Source of the DNA: Bradyrhizobium sp. ISRA430
GTDB taxonomy: Bacteria; Pseudomonadota; Alphaproteobacteria; Rhizobiales; Xanthobacteraceae
Assembly: GCF_029909975.1 (NCBI RefSeq)
Contig: NZ_CP094516.1
Location: forward strand, 930,001-994,000
Length of the DNA stretch: 64,000 nt
Reading direction: 5' to 3'
Both the position numbers and the translations under genes were made by a program. Position 1 is the stretch's first letter. Every line of letters starts with the position of its first letter. A model generated the notes under the pieces. It was not told where the DNA came from. It searched no databases and was given only the letters and a program-made list of their open reading frames with translations. Positions 20,384 to 29,996 of the stretch are shown in pieces.

Positions 20384-22836
20384 GACGTGTCCTCGTGCGG
20401 CAAGGGCAGGGCGATCTGGAATGTTGCACCGCCTCCGTCGTTGGGAAAGGCCGAAAGCCGACCTGCATGAGCCTCGATGATCGATCTGCAGATCGAGAGC
20501 CCCATCCCCAGGCCGCCTGATTTGGTGGTGAAGAAGGGCGTGAAGATGCGGTCCGCTACGTCCTTGCCAAGACCGACACCGCAATCCGTCACGGTGAGGA
20601 GCAGCCGGCCGTCGCCGTCATCGCTCGCCCGGCTGGAGCGGATCGTCAGCTCGCGCGGGCGGTCGACATTGGTTTGCATGGCTTCGATGCCGTTCATCAC
20701 CAGGTTGATCAGCACCTGCTGGAGCTGAATCCGGTCGCCGCAAATGCTGGGCAGGTCGGACGTCAACTCCATTCGCACCGACACAGCATGGGTGGCGAGC
20801 TCGCGCCGAACGAGGGCCACCGCCTCCCTGACGACCTGGTTGATGTCGAGTGGACCCACTTCGATCTCGGTCTTCTTCGCAAGTGCCCTGATCCGGCGGA
20901 TCACCTCGCTGGCCCGATTGGCATCCTCGACGATCCATTCCGCGGAACGGCGCGCAGCCTTCAGATCAGCAGGTTGGCGGCCGAGCCAGCCGATGCAGGC
21001 GTCCGCATTGGAGATCACGGCGGCAATAGGCTGGGTGATTTCATGGGCAATCGAGGCCGTGAGCTCGCCGAGCGTCGTGACGCGCGTGACGTGGGTAAGC
21101 TCGGCTTGCGCTCTGCGCAGCGCTTCTTCGGCCTGCTCGGCGCGGATCGCCGCCGTTACGTCGGTGCTGACGCCACGATAGCCGAGAAAATTGCCGCTCG
21201 CGTCATGGAAGGGCTTGCCGCTGGTGCGCACGTAGATTGGAGATCCGTTGCGATCCTTGCTGTGGTAGATCAGGTCGCGGAACGGAAGGTGGGCATCGAG
21301 CGCCGCGCGATGCTGCTCCCACTTCTCCGGCTCGAGCTCGGCATCGGGAGGAATGTCCCAACGGGTCAGGCCGATCAAACCCGTCGGCGGGGCGGTGGAC
21401 GTATCGGTGTGTTCCGATATCCGCGTGATGCGGTGGTCCGGGCCGGTCTCCCAAAACCAGTCCGATGCGGTTTCGGCGTAGTCGCGGAATCGTTGCTCGG
21501 ATGTCTTGAGCTCGTCGAATGCCCTTTGTAGCGCTTCCTTGGCGGCGACCTGCTCGGTGACGTCCACATGTGTGCCGATGATTTCCATCACTTCGCCGTC
21601 GCTCCCTATGACGGGATGCCCCTCGGTATGGACACGTCTGATCGAGCCGTCCGGGCGCGCAATGCGAAAGTCGACTTCGAAGGGCTTCTTTTCCCGGATT
21701 GCCTGGGCTTCCACCTCGACAATTCGTCGAAAGTCCTCGGGCAGGATACGTTGCTGGAAAGCCCGCGCCGGTAGATCGATCTGGTCCGGCTCGAATCCAA
21801 ACAGGCGGTACAGTTCAGCCGACCGGTAGGCGAACTCCTGACGGCGCACGTCCCAGGCCCAGCTACTTGTGTGGCTGAGCCGTTGGGCCTCGGCCAAATA
21901 GGCCTCGCTGCGACGCAGCCTCTGTTCCGCCTCCTTTGCAACCGTGACATCGGTGACAGCCCCGACGAACTCGATGCGCCCGGACGCATGTCGCACCGCG
22001 CGCGCCACGGAGTGCAGATATTTGACGGATCCATCCGGCATCAGCAGGCGATATTCGTGGTCGAAATCCTCTGCTTCGCGGTAAGCCCGATCAAGCGTCC
22101 TTCGGACCGTGTCGCGATCTTCGGGATGGATGCGCTGAAAGACGAAGTTCAGGGTCGGCTTTGTCGCCGGGTCGCATTGGAAGATGCGAAAGGTCTCCCT
22201 TGACCAGACGGCCTCGCCTGTCGCGAGGCTCAAGCCGAAGCTGCCGGTGCGGCTCAATTCCTGTGCCTGGGCGAGGTAGGCCTCGCTCTGCCGGAGCGCA
22301 TCCTCCGCTTCCTTGCGCTGGGTGATGTTCTCGCAGGCGACCAGCACGATCGGCGTGCCGTCGCCGCGCAGCATCGCCTTGGCGTTTTCACGGACCCAGA
22401 GCACCGAACCGTCCTTCCGGAACTTGCGAATCTCCCAGGTATGCGACTGGTCCACGGTTTCCAGGCACAACGCGATGCACCGACGGACGGCGTCGTGGTC
22501 CTCCTCGAAGAAGACGTTCAGCACGGATTGGCCGATTAGCTCGGGCGCCGTGTAGCCGAGCTGTGCGGCGCCGAACGTATTCACGTTGAGCACGGTTCCG
22601 GCCGGATCGACCATGAAGTACATGACCGGATTGTGCTCGAACACCTCGCGCCACTGCTTCACGGCGTCGCGCAGATCGCTGATGTCCTGCCGCGGATCAT
22701 CTCCGACCGCGGGCTTGTCCTTCTCGCCATTGCCGAATGATCGAAGCGCCGCGAGGCCGCCGAGCAGCAATTGTGCGGCCGAATTCCCAAATTTTGCGAT
22801 CTGGCCAGGCATCATCGCAGGCGTCCCGGCGCGCAT
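20380..22836 (-). CDS. Multi-PAS sensor histidine kinase
   Basis: About 818 residues from the chosen ATG at 22836 (an ATG at 22815 is also possible; neither has a clear ribosome site). No membrane helix is seen. Four PAS domains follow in tandem ([71 protein letters not shown]), three ending in PAC motifs such as [13 protein letters not shown]. The dimerisation motif has His598 in [13 protein letters not shown]. ATPase boxes N ([10 protein letters not shown]), G1 (DCGVGLG), F ([11 protein letters not shown]) and G2 (LGMGLSICR) are intact. Coupled to the FixJ-type regulator. The signal is unknown; no FixL-type heme histidine could be assigned. Confidence 0.9.
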   Translation of the reverse strand: MRAGTPAMMPGQIAKFGNSAAQLLLGGLAALRSFGNGEKDKPAVGDDPRQDISDLRDAVKQWREVFEHNPVMYFMVDPAGTVLNVNTFGAAQLGYTAPELIGQSVLNVFFEEDHDAVRRCIALCLETVDQSHTWEIRKFRKDGSVLWVRENAKAMLRGDGTPIVLVACENITQRKEAEDALRQSEAYLAQAQELSRTGSFGLSLATGEAVWSRETFRIFQCDPATKPTLNFVFQRIHPEDRDTVRRTLDRAYREAEDFDHEYRLLMPDGSVKYLHSVARAVRHASGRIEFVGAVTDVTVAKEAEQRLRRSEAYLAEAQRLSHTSSWAWDVRRQEFAYRSAELYRLFGFEPDQIDLPARAFQQRILPEDFRRIVEVEAQAIREKKPFEVDFRIARPDGSIRRVHTEGHPVIGSDGEVMEIIGTHVDVTEQVAAKEALQRAFDELKTSEQRFRDYAETASDWFWETGPDHRITRISEHTDTSTAPPTGLIGLTRWDIPPDAELEPEKWEQHRAALDAHLPFRDLIYHSKDRNGSPIYVRTSGKPFHDASGNFLGYRGVSTDVTAAIRAEQAEEALRRAQAELTHVTRVTTLGELTASIAHEITQPIAAVISNADACIGWLGRQPADLKAARRSAEWIVEDANRASEVIRRIRALAKKTEIEVGPLDINQVVREAVALVRRELATHAVSVRMELTSDLPSICGDRIQLQQVLINLVMNGIEAMQTNVDRPRELTIRSSRASDDGDGRLLLTVTDCGVGLGKDVADRIFTPFFTTKSGGLGMGLSICRSIIEAHAGRLSAFPNDGGGATFQIALPLPHEDTS

Positions 22837-23290
22837 GGTCGATGTGAGTAGAGCACTTTGGAACAAGGGGAGCAATTCTCCTTCTGACCAAAGCCGGGCT
22901 TTGCGTCCGTTTCGCGGGCACCGTGCAGCCTGCGAGCGTTGCGCCGTCTCGTTGCGCGAGGTCGGCAAAAGCTCCGGAGTACTACGGAACAAACCTACGT
23001 ATAGCTCGCCCATCCCTAGTTCTAGCGCGCATTTACCTCCGTACAATTGAGCGAGCGGTTGCGCGGGGAATAGTCTTGCGGCCAATCGAGAGGAGTCGAT
23101 TTGCGGAGCACAAATTGCCGAGAAGCTCGGTGTGCTGCACCCAAAGAGCCGGGCTCCGCCTCCGCCGCCCTGACTTCCCGGATGAATTGGCGGGGCACGA
23201 TTGAGAAGCCGCATTTTCCGTGACGACCGTGGTGACCGCGCATTTGCGCACAAGGAAGCCAGGACCCCCGAGAGGTCAAAGGAGAGGACA
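22837..23290. other. 454-bp divergent intergenic region between the PAS kinase and the zinc-ribbon cluster
   Basis: Open frames here are extensions of the kinase frame without family similarity. The one visible signal is TACGTA at 22996-23001 within a locally AT-richer stretch (CCTACGTATAG), which could belong to a promoter or operator for either side. No repeat family or RNA gene was recognised. Confidence 0.4.
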
Positions 23291-23479
23291 ATGTGCGATA
23301 GGTCTGAACACTCCGAGCGCCGCGCTGACTCCAAAGGCTGCGCCGTCTGTGGCGGGAAGTTTGGTCTGATCCGATACTATTCCTGGAAAGCGCCGCTCTG
23401 CTCGAGGAAATGTCTCGACCACTTCAGGGCGCGTCGCGAGCGCGACCGCCGCTGGCTGTTCCGATTTCAGGCGGCGTGA
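23291..23479 (+). CDS. Small zinc-ribbon-like protein
   Basis: 62 residues, basic C-terminus. Two paired-cysteine motifs, CAVC (17-20) and CSRKC, spaced about 15 residues apart around [11 protein letters not shown], look like a small treble-clef or zinc-ribbon site. ATG at 23291 has AAAGGAGAGGA directly upstream. First of a run of very small genes (23291-24489), three of which carry the same kind of cysteine pairs. Not recognised as a named family; possible roles are RNA or protein binding. Confidence 0.65.
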   Translation: MCDRSEHSERRADSKGCAVCGGKFGLIRYYSWKAPLCSRKCLDHFRARRERDRRWLFRFQAA

Positions 23480-23534
23480 GGATCGGCCGCCGGATGTGGT
23501 CCATTCGGCAGACTCTGAATCGGGAGGTCGTGCG

Positions 23535-23930
23535 GTGCGCCGTGCTTGCAAGCTCCTCTTGGTCATGATGCTTTCGCTTCCGTCGATGACGGCGGTGGAG
23601 GCTGAGGAGGCTGGGCAGGACGGCGCACATCGTCACCATCCGCCGCAGGATCTACTGCTGCACGAGAAGTTCTATTCGGGCTGGCACATGCCCGACAATC
23701 CAGCGCTGAGCTGCTGCAACGACGCGGATTGCTACCCGACCGAGATACGGTACGTCGACGGCAGGATCTACGCGCGCCGCCGGGAAGACGGGAAATACAT
23801 CCTCATCCCGCCCCAGAAGGTTGAACGCAACAGAGACAATCCCGACGGCCGCAATCATCTTTGCGCGCCGCCGCCGTCCGCCTCGATGGTCGATACGGTC
23901 TACTGCTTCGCGCTGGGAGGTGCCACGTGA
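23535..23930 (+). CDS. Secreted hypothetical protein, Cys/His-rich
   Basis: 131 residues from a GTG at 23535 with GGAGGT 6 bases upstream; an ATG at 23496 is an alternative. N-terminal Sec signal (RRACKLLLVMMLSLPSMTAVEA). The mature protein has HRHHPPQ, WHMPDNPALSCCNDADCYPT, RYVDGRIYARR and a late HLCAPP, giving five cysteines that could form disulfides in the periplasm. Proteins with the 'SCCNxxDC' motif are frequent as hypotheticals in Bradyrhizobium and relatives. Its stop overlaps the start of the next gene (GTGA). Confidence 0.8.
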   Translation: MRRACKLLLVMMLSLPSMTAVEAEEAGQDGAHRHHPPQDLLLHEKFYSGWHMPDNPALSCCNDADCYPTEIRYVDGRIYARRREDGKYILIPPQKVERNRDNPDGRNHLCAPPPSASMVDTVYCFALGGAT

Positions 23931-24115
23931 GGTTCATACTGGTGAATGGCAGGACGCCGTTTCGCAAGACGTTCTGCCTGTGGTGCTGCGAGGAGATCAG
24001 CGGCGGCTATCTGCGCGACGTCCGAACATCGCTGCCCTACTGCGACCACGCATGCTACGCGCGTCATCACGAAGCGGTGTCGTCGATCGGGGAGCGCGCG
24101 CGAGCGGCGTCTTGA
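23927..24115 (+). CDS. Small zinc-ribbon-like protein, paralogue of the next gene
   Basis: 62 residues from a GTG at 23927 that overlaps the upstream TGA (GTGA), with GGGAGG 7 bases before. VRFILVNGRTP is followed by CLWCCEEI, then YCDHACYARHHEA: a CxxC...CxxxC pair about 20 residues apart. The layout matches the gene at 24172 (LRFMLVNQECP, CSACAQPL, YCDYDCYRRYHQT), so these are tandem paralogues. Start choice rests on this alignment. Function unknown. Confidence 0.65.
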   Translation: MRFILVNGRTPFRKTFCLWCCEEISGGYLRDVRTSLPYCDHACYARHHEAVSSIGERARAAS

Positions 24116-24171
24116 GCAGGTTGCGGCGAGACGATCGGTGCATGCACCTTTCGGCAGGAAAGGACACGGCG

Positions 24172-24489
24172 TTGAGATTCATGCTCGTCAATCAGGAATG
24201 TCCCCGCCATGGCGCAGCCTGCAGTGCGTGCGCCCAGCCGCTGGGGTCGAGCTACGTACGGCATGTATCCAAGCAAGAGCGGTATTGCGACTACGATTGC
24301 TACCGTCGATATCACCAGACGGCCATCGACATGCTTTGGCCCTATCGCAGCTCGCTCGAAGCGATCACGGTGCTGGCGGCGATTTCGGGCTGGAGCTGCA
24401 TGATGCACATGGGCGCGCTCTCGCGCTCGCTGACCGAGGCATATCTGCGCACGCACGACCTTCTGACCAGGGAAGGAGGTGACGGCTAG
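24172..24489 (+). CDS. Zinc-ribbon-like protein with C-terminal hydrophobic helix
   Basis: About 105 residues from TTG at 24172 (GGAAAGGA about 8 bases upstream; ATG at 24142 or 24181 are alternatives). The N-terminal half repeats the preceding gene's cysteine module (CSACAQPLGSSYVRHV, YCDYDCYRRYHQT). An added C-terminal segment has a hydrophobic stretch, LEAITVLAAISGWSCMMHMG, that may be a membrane or amphipathic helix. Probably cotranscribed with 23291-24115. No known family assigned. Confidence 0.6.
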   Translation: MRFMLVNQECPRHGAACSACAQPLGSSYVRHVSKQERYCDYDCYRRYHQTAIDMLWPYRSSLEAITVLAAISGWSCMMHMGALSRSLTEAYLRTHDLLTREGGDG

Positions 24490-24572
24490 CCGAATGATGC
24501 GCGCCGCGCAGAGCCGTCGGCCGCAGTCACCGCGTCCAGCGTCGCGCCGCGTCCAGCCCCGGCGGTGCACGC

Positions 24573-26777
24573 CTAGGGCGCGGGGGCTGCGGCCGATGCC
24601 GTCGGGGCCGCGCTCACTTCGTGCGTCGGGACGCGCTGCTCGGACTTCGCTGTCGCAACGCCAATGCCCTCGAACCGCTGGCGATAGACCTGCACGTTCT
24701 CCATCACGCGCTGCACGTAGTTGCGCGTCTCAGACAGCGGAATGCGCTCGACCCAGTCGACCGGATCGACATTGGGGTCGCGCGGATCGCCATGCGCCTG
24801 CACCCAGTCGCGCACCCGGCCGCGGCCGGCATTGTAGCCGGCGAAGGTCATGATCTGGTTGCCGCGATACTCCGACAGAAGCGCGCTGAGCTCGGCCGCG
24901 CCCATCTGCGTGTTATAGACGGGATCGGAGACCATGCGGTCCCAGTCGTAGCTCACCCCGAAGCGCTTGGCCGTGTCGCGCCCCGCCTCCGGCGTCACCT
25001 GCATCAGGCCGACCGCGTTAGCGGGCGACTTGTCGCGCTGGTCGAAGGAGCTTTCTGTGCGCACCACCGAGTAGATCACGCTTTGCTCGATCTCGGGCGC
25101 GATCTGCTTGTGCGCGGGGATTCCGATGGTCGGGAAGGCGTAATGGTCAAGCGCCAGCCCGCGTGCCAGCGCCGACTTGCCGATCTCGAGCATTGCGTGG
25201 GCGTCGTTGTGCCGGCCAGCGAGCTCGCCGAGCCCCTCGAGGGCGGCTACGTCGCTGCTCTGCTCGGCGAAATCGCCGACGAAATAGAACGCGACGTCGC
25301 GCTCGCCGATGGCGTAGAGCATGTCGGCCGCGCGCACGCGCTCGTCTGCGGGCGGTGTGTCGGCCGAGGCCAGTACGGGCGAGGGCGCGCGCAGCTCGAT
25401 CCGGTGGAGGCCGAGCTTGGCGCGGGCGAGCTGACCGTAATAGGCGGTCGAATAACGCGCCGCCGCCTGATAGCTCTGGCGGGCATCGGCCGTCGCGCCC
25501 ATCGCCTCGGCGGCGCGGCCGCGCCAGTAATGGGCCCGCGACAGCGCGATCGGATTGACCGAGCCTTCGTCGATCGAGGCGAAGTGCGCCATCGCTGTTT
25601 TGGGGTCGTCGAGATAACGTAGTGCGATCCAGCCGCACATGAAGTGGTAGTCGATGCGATAGACCTCCTTTTCCGGCACTGCGGCCGTGCGCACCACGTC
25701 ATAGGCGGTCCTGGACTTGCCCTGGTCGAGCAGCTTGCGCGCCAGAAGGCGCCGCTCGCGCCACCAGGCGTCGGTATCCTGGGCCGCCATGGTGGCGGGC
25801 GCGGCTGCGAGGATCACCTCGGCCGCATCATCGATGTGGTCCTTCTGCAGGTGCCACTGCGCGCGGCACAGCACGTAGCCGAGATCGCGGCGCGTTTCAG
25901 TCGCCACGTCGTCGAGATAGTCCTTGGCCTTGTTCGCCTTGCCGGTGACCGCTGCGCAGGCCTTGACGATCGCAAGCTCGTCGCTGCCGAGCCGCTTGGC
26001 CGCGCGCTTCGCGCCGGCGTAGTCCTTGGCCCCCAAGCGCTTGTCCATGCGTGCGCGATGGTCGTCCGCGGTCAGGAGATCGCCGAACGCCTCATAGGCA
26101 TCCTCTTCGCTGCGCTCGGACAGTTCGTCGGTGCGCCAGGCACTGCGGACAAGGATTTGCGCGCGGTCGCGATCGCCCTCGGCAAGCAGCACGCGGGCGA
26201 GCGCAAATTTGCCCTTGGCGCTGGTTGGCCGGTCCATCGTGAATTTGTGCACGGTGGCCGCAGCGCTCTTGTCCTGCCAGAGCCGCGCTTCCGCGCGCCG
26301 GCGCATCAGCGCGCTGCTCGGCCAGTCCGGATTGGCGGCAATGAAGGCTGCGTAGCGGTCGAAATTCGCCGTGGTCTCGGAGTGGCGCAGGATGAACCAT
26401 TCCGCGAGCTTCTGCCCCGCGGGGTCGGTGATCCGGTCGCGCGCCGCGGTAGCGTCGCCGGTCTTGCCCTTGCGCGCGAGGTCGATTGCATCCTTCAGCG
26501 CGGCGAGGTCGCCGGTGAGGGGCGGTGCCGTCGGCTTGTCCGAGGGCTCATCGTCGTCCGGCTTCTTCGACCTGCGTTTGGCTTCGGCCTGTTTGCCGTG
26601 CCGCGCCTTGCCCGCTGCGGCATGGCGCTGCTTGCCAGCCTTGTTGCCAGACTTGGCTTCATGCGTTTTCTTCGGTGCGGATGATTTGTGACTGCCTCTC
26701 GCCGTTGCCTCGGTCGAGATCAGAGCAAGCGCGGCAATGGCGAGGGCACACGCGAGCGAGCGTAGGCACTGGTTCAT
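24573..26777 (-). CDS. Soluble lytic murein transglycosylase (Slt-type)
   Basis: 734 residues. Sec signal (MNQCLRSLACALAIAALALI) then a Lys/Arg-rich linker, a long alpha-helical superhelix (about 100-560) and a C-terminal SLT/goose-lysozyme domain. Catalytic Glu575 is in VVRTESSFDQ; the SLT motifs AVGLMQVTPEAGRD and TFAGYNAGRGRVRDWV follow. It cleaves the MurNAc-GlcNAc bond to give 1,6-anhydro products during wall turnover. ATG at 26777 has AGGGGGAC upstream on the minus strand. Convergent with the zinc-ribbon cluster. Confidence 0.93.
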   Translation of the reverse strand: MNQCLRSLACALAIAALALISTEATARGSHKSSAPKKTHEAKSGNKAGKQRHAAAGKARHGKQAEAKRRSKKPDDDEPSDKPTAPPLTGDLAALKDAIDLARKGKTGDATAARDRITDPAGQKLAEWFILRHSETTANFDRYAAFIAANPDWPSSALMRRRAEARLWQDKSAAATVHKFTMDRPTSAKGKFALARVLLAEGDRDRAQILVRSAWRTDELSERSEEDAYEAFGDLLTADDHRARMDKRLGAKDYAGAKRAAKRLGSDELAIVKACAAVTGKANKAKDYLDDVATETRRDLGYVLCRAQWHLQKDHIDDAAEVILAAAPATMAAQDTDAWWRERRLLARKLLDQGKSRTAYDVVRTAAVPEKEVYRIDYHFMCGWIALRYLDDPKTAMAHFASIDEGSVNPIALSRAHYWRGRAAEAMGATADARQSYQAAARYSTAYYGQLARAKLGLHRIELRAPSPVLASADTPPADERVRAADMLYAIGERDVAFYFVGDFAEQSSDVAALEGLGELAGRHNDAHAMLEIGKSALARGLALDHYAFPTIGIPAHKQIAPEIEQSVIYSVVRTESSFDQRDKSPANAVGLMQVTPEAGRDTAKRFGVSYDWDRMVSDPVYNTQMGAAELSALLSEYRGNQIMTFAGYNAGRGRVRDWVQAHGDPRDPNVDPVDWVERIPLSETRNYVQRVMENVQVYRQRFEGIGVATAKSEQRVPTHEVSAAPTASAAAPAP

Positions 26778-27098
26778 TCGATGGTCCCCCTGCGAAACCA
26801 CTACAAACCAAGGTCCGCGATCGGATGCGGCTTGAGACTCAGAAGCGATGCGGCAGTGATGATAGGGCATCGTTTCGCGCCGGTCACGCTCACGCAACAT
26901 TGCGGCAAAAAACGGATGGAACGAGCGGGAACTTTTCCGGTGGAGGGGAAGGACTTCGATTTGGTCTTGCCGCACGCACCAGTTGCGCCGCTTCAGCGCG
27001 CCCGCCGCCCGCTTTCGCGGTCAGATTGCACGTGTTCCCACGGTCAAATCCGGTGTATTGAGGTTCCCGAGCCGTTCTTCAGCCCTTTGCTTGCACTT
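26778..27098. other. 321-bp divergent region between slt and the cyclase
   Basis: No coding sequence, repeat or RNA recognised. Open frames running into the cyclase are extensions without family similarity. I looked for an EcfG-type GGAAC...CGTT promoter and did not find one at proper spacing. Confidence 0.4.
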
Positions 27099-27746
27099 AT
27101 GCCGATATTCAACCAGTCGATCCGGCGCAAGATCGTCGGTATCGCCCTCGGACTGATCATCCTGATGCTGGTCACCGCGATCCTGTCGATGGTGATGTCG
27201 AGCCGCGTCGGTCATCTCCTGGATGAGCTGACCAACCGCTACATTCCCGCCTATGGCCACCTCGCGCGTGCCAATATCCATTCGCTGGAGCGGGCGCTGG
27301 CGCTACGACGCATGGTGATCGTCAGGATGCAGACGCCCTCGGATGAGGAGGCCTATGCAGCGCGCCTTCGCGAGTTCCGGGACGAGGACAGCAAGATCGC
27401 GGCGGAGGCGGAAGCAGCGCGGAAACTGATCCTCGCGATCATCGACGATCCCAGCACGCCCTCGGACAATGCCGCACTGGCGCGCATCGAGACCCGGGTC
27501 GAAAACGCGGTCACAGAACTTCGCCGCGAACTCGAGCAGGACCACGCCAAGCTGCTCAGGCTGCTCGACGCCAAGGACGTGAACAAGGATATGGCGGAGG
27601 CGCGAGCGACGCTTGCGCATATCGATACGCTCCGCGACCTCTTCACCCAGCGCATCGACGCCGTCCGCGCCGACATGCTGTCACAGGTTTTCGCGAGTAC
27701 CGCGCAGGTGATCCGCCACCAGCATCAGGCGATCATCATCTCGTGA
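27099..27746 (+). pseudogene. Adenylate cyclase, N-terminal sensor part (frame split from the next ORF)
   Basis: 215 residues: a first membrane helix (IVGIALGLIILMLVTAILSM, about residues 11-30), then a periplasmic four-helix-type sensor, ending HQHQAIIIS and a TGA. The expected second membrane helix and HAMP begin in the next frame at GTG 27743, which overlaps this stop (GTGA). Joined without a gap the product reads as a normal one-piece membrane adenylate cyclase, so a -1 shift (one base lost or two gained) is the simplest explanation. Coupled translation of two separate chains is the alternative. Confidence 0.7.
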
Positions 27747-28840
27747 CGGCGCTCGCGGCGATCGTCGGGCTTGCCTTTGCGCTCCTAGTGTCCAGCGGTA
27801 TCACGCGGCCGGTGCGACTGTTGCTCGCCGGTACCCGCGAGGTCGAGGCGGGTCGCTTCGACAAGCCCATCACCGTCTCGACCCAGGACGAGATCGGTGA
27901 GCTTGCCCGCGCCTTCAACCGCATGATCGAGCAGTTGCGCCAGAACGAGCGCATCCGCGAGACCTTCGGCCGCTACATCGATCCCAAGGTGGTGCAGGGG
28001 CTGATTGACCGGCCGGAGGTCGCCATCGACGGCCAGCGCCGCGTGATGACGATCATGTTCTGCGACATGAGCGGCTTCACCTCGATGAGCGAGGGCATGA
28101 CCCCGCGCGGCCTCGTCAAGGTCATGAACCACTACTTCACGGTGATGTCCGGCCCGATCCGAAACAATCGCGGCATCATCGACAAATATATCGGCGATGC
28201 CATCATGGCCTATTGGGGCCCGCCCTTCATCGAGGATGCGGAGCAGGCCGAACTTGCTTGCCTTGCCGCCATCGACATGGCCGACCAGGTGCCCGGGCTT
28301 CAGAAGCAGTTGCCGGACCTGCTCGGCATTCGCGCCATGCCGGCGCCATGCGACTTGCGCATCGGCATCGCCACCGGCGAGGTTTTGACCGGCAGCATCG
28401 GCTCCGATCTGATGATGAGCTTCACCGTGATGGGCGACGCGGTGAACCTCGCCTCGCGGCTGGAGGCCGTCAACAAGGCTTACGGTACCCGCATCCTGAT
28501 CTCGCAGACGACGGCGGATGCGATCGGGTCGCGCTGCGAGCTGCGCGAGGTCGACCGTCTCGTCGTCGTGGGCCAGAGCATTCCGCAAGCCGTCTTCGAG
28601 GTGCTGGGAAGAGCCGGCGCGCTGACCGAGGCGCAGACCAGCCTGCGGGCCCGCTATGCCGAGGGCCTTGCCGCCTATCGCACGCGCCGTTTCGACGATG
28701 CGCGCGCCGCCTTCAATGCCGCCTTGGAGAGCGTCCCCGGCGATGGCCCGTCACGTACCATGCTCGCTCGCATCGCGCAGTTTGAGGCCAAGCCGCCGTC
28801 CGCCGATTGGGACGGTGCCTGGCGAATGGACAGCAAATAG
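27743..28840 (+). pseudogene. Adenylate cyclase, HAMP + class III catalytic part (frame split from the previous ORF)
   Basis: 365 residues from GTG. The second membrane helix (VTALAAIVGLAFALLVSSGI), a HAMP domain (TRPVRLLLAGTREVEAGRF ... EIGELARAFNRMI) and a class III cyclase domain follow. Metal-binding aspartates are in MFCDMSGFTSMSEG and KYIGDAIMAYWGPP; the purine/transition-state motif is VMGDAVNLASRLEAVNK. All catalytic positions look intact, so the domain could still work if expressed. There is no good ribosome site before the GTG; expression would depend on coupling to the upstream ORF. Confidence 0.75.
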
Positions 28841-28965
28841 TCCTTCGCGCCGGCCGGCGCTGCCTGCGCCGGGAAAAATTGATGCTACCTAATAACGATG
28901 TTGGCAGTGACCTATTTCCCGGGCTTAGGTTTAGTGTCCTTGTTGCGTAAAATGGGGACACGGCG

Positions 28966-29142
28966 ATGACAGAGCATCAGGACAGGCTGGAACGCTTCGA
29001 GACACTCACCGCCGAATGCGAGTTGATCGCCAAGCTCGCCACCGATAGCGCCAAGCGCGAATTTTACCTCAAGCTCGCGGGACACTACTACCAGCTCGCG
29101 AACGACATGCGGCAGGTCATCGCGAGCAAGGCCGCGGCCTGA
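28966..29142 (+). CDS. Small hypothetical protein (58 aa)
   Basis: ATG at 28966, stop at 29140-29142. The predicted protein is helical, with repeated Leu/Ala heptads: RLERFETLTAECELIAKLA, then DSAKREFYLKLAGHYYQLA and a C-terminal NDMRQVIASKAAA. The GGGGACACGGCG before the start is a fair ribosome site. The 'AKREFYLKLAGHYYQLA' pattern is one I recall from many short Bradyrhizobium hypotheticals of similar size. No function known. Confidence 0.65.
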   Translation: MTEHQDRLERFETLTAECELIAKLATDSAKREFYLKLAGHYYQLANDMRQVIASKAAA

Positions 29143-29294
29143 CGCCGGCAATCCGTTTTTAACATTTGGCGCGCATCCTCATGGATGCGGAGCGTCGTGA
29201 TTTGCGACTGCTCCCGGTGGGAATGCCGGGGTTGTTGCCACATGGCGTGCGCCCCGAGGACGTCGCTTTTGCCAGTGTCTCACAGGGCGATCCC

Positions 29295-29507
29295 ATGCGG
29301 CTTTCTGCGGTCATCTTCCTTGCGCTCATGACGGCGGCTTGCGAGCCCGAGCAAGACGTCACAGGTTCGACAGCGGCATGCCCGGTGCGGAACTACAGCT
29401 CCTACAATCCGCGCGACATGGCACAATGCGTGAACGCCTGCAAGGCATGCGACCACGGCACCACGGTCACCTGCACGACGTCCTGCACGCTCAAGGGCGC
29501 GCACTGA
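29295..29507 (+). CDS. Small cysteine-rich lipoprotein
   Basis: 70 residues. ATG at 29295 gives a lipoprotein signal MRLSAVIFLALMTAAC with the lipobox Cys16. The mature part has seven further cysteines (AACPVRNY, CVNACKACDHG, VTCTTSC), probably disulfide-bonded in the periplasm or metal-binding. An ATG at 29166 would add 43 residues lacking a signal and is rejected. AGGGCGA lies 8 bases before the start. Family not recognised. Confidence 0.65.
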   Translation: MRLSAVIFLALMTAACEPEQDVTGSTAACPVRNYSSYNPRDMAQCVNACKACDHGTTVTCTTSCTLKGAH

Positions 29508-29592
29508 GCCGCAGGCCCACCGTGAAGGCTGATTCCGGAACGATTCACGCGAGTTAATCATTGGGGAGGCGGGCAGGCCGGAGGCTTTCAAG

Positions 29593-29850
29593 ATGGGTAT
29601 GCTCGATCCCGGTCGGTTCCTGGTGTCCTGCGCGCATTGCGAAGCCTGGCCGATGGCGGCCAATGTCAAGCAGTCGAGCTGGTCGGCGTCGCCGCACGAA
29701 GTTCGCTTCGTTTGCCCGCGCTGCCACCGCGAGGAGACCGCGATCATCTCGGCATCCGGCGAGCTGACTCCGGTCCGGCGGCTCGATGCTCCGCCCCGCG
29801 ACGTTGAGATGGCGTGGGCCCAGGCTCAGCGTCCGAGAGGGCGGACCTGA
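29593..29850 (+). CDS. Small zinc-ribbon protein
   Basis: 85 residues. CAHC (13-16) and CPRC (about 41-44) flank a beta-rich stretch VRFVCPRCHREETAIIS, a typical zinc-ribbon knuckle. The Pro/Arg-rich tail is probably unstructured. GGAGG lies about 10 bases upstream of the ATG. Lies between the lipoprotein and the cobalt locus, in the same direction. Function not known. Confidence 0.6.
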   Translation: MGMLDPGRFLVSCAHCEAWPMAANVKQSSWSASPHEVRFVCPRCHREETAIISASGELTPVRRLDAPPRDVEMAWAQAQRPRGRT

Positions 29851-29996
29851 GCTGCTGCGCTCTCGGTCACGGTGCAGCGCAGCCGCGTCGTCTCGCGCGT
29901 CGACGTAGTCTTGGGAAAGCTGCGTCGCTCGGCTTCGCCGTCAATCCCTGTCGCACCTCGGCAAATGTGCTAAGACGTCCGGCAAGGAGATCGTTC

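Noticed and set aside
28854..28872. Hairpin CCGGCGC-TGCCT-GCGCCGG after the cyclase as terminator
   Set aside because: Followed by GAAAAATTG, not a T-run, on the coding strand; only a weak candidate.
29850..29996. Possible cobalamin riboswitch before the cobalt locus
   Set aside because: Neither the B12 box (GCCACTG) nor the conserved core was found.
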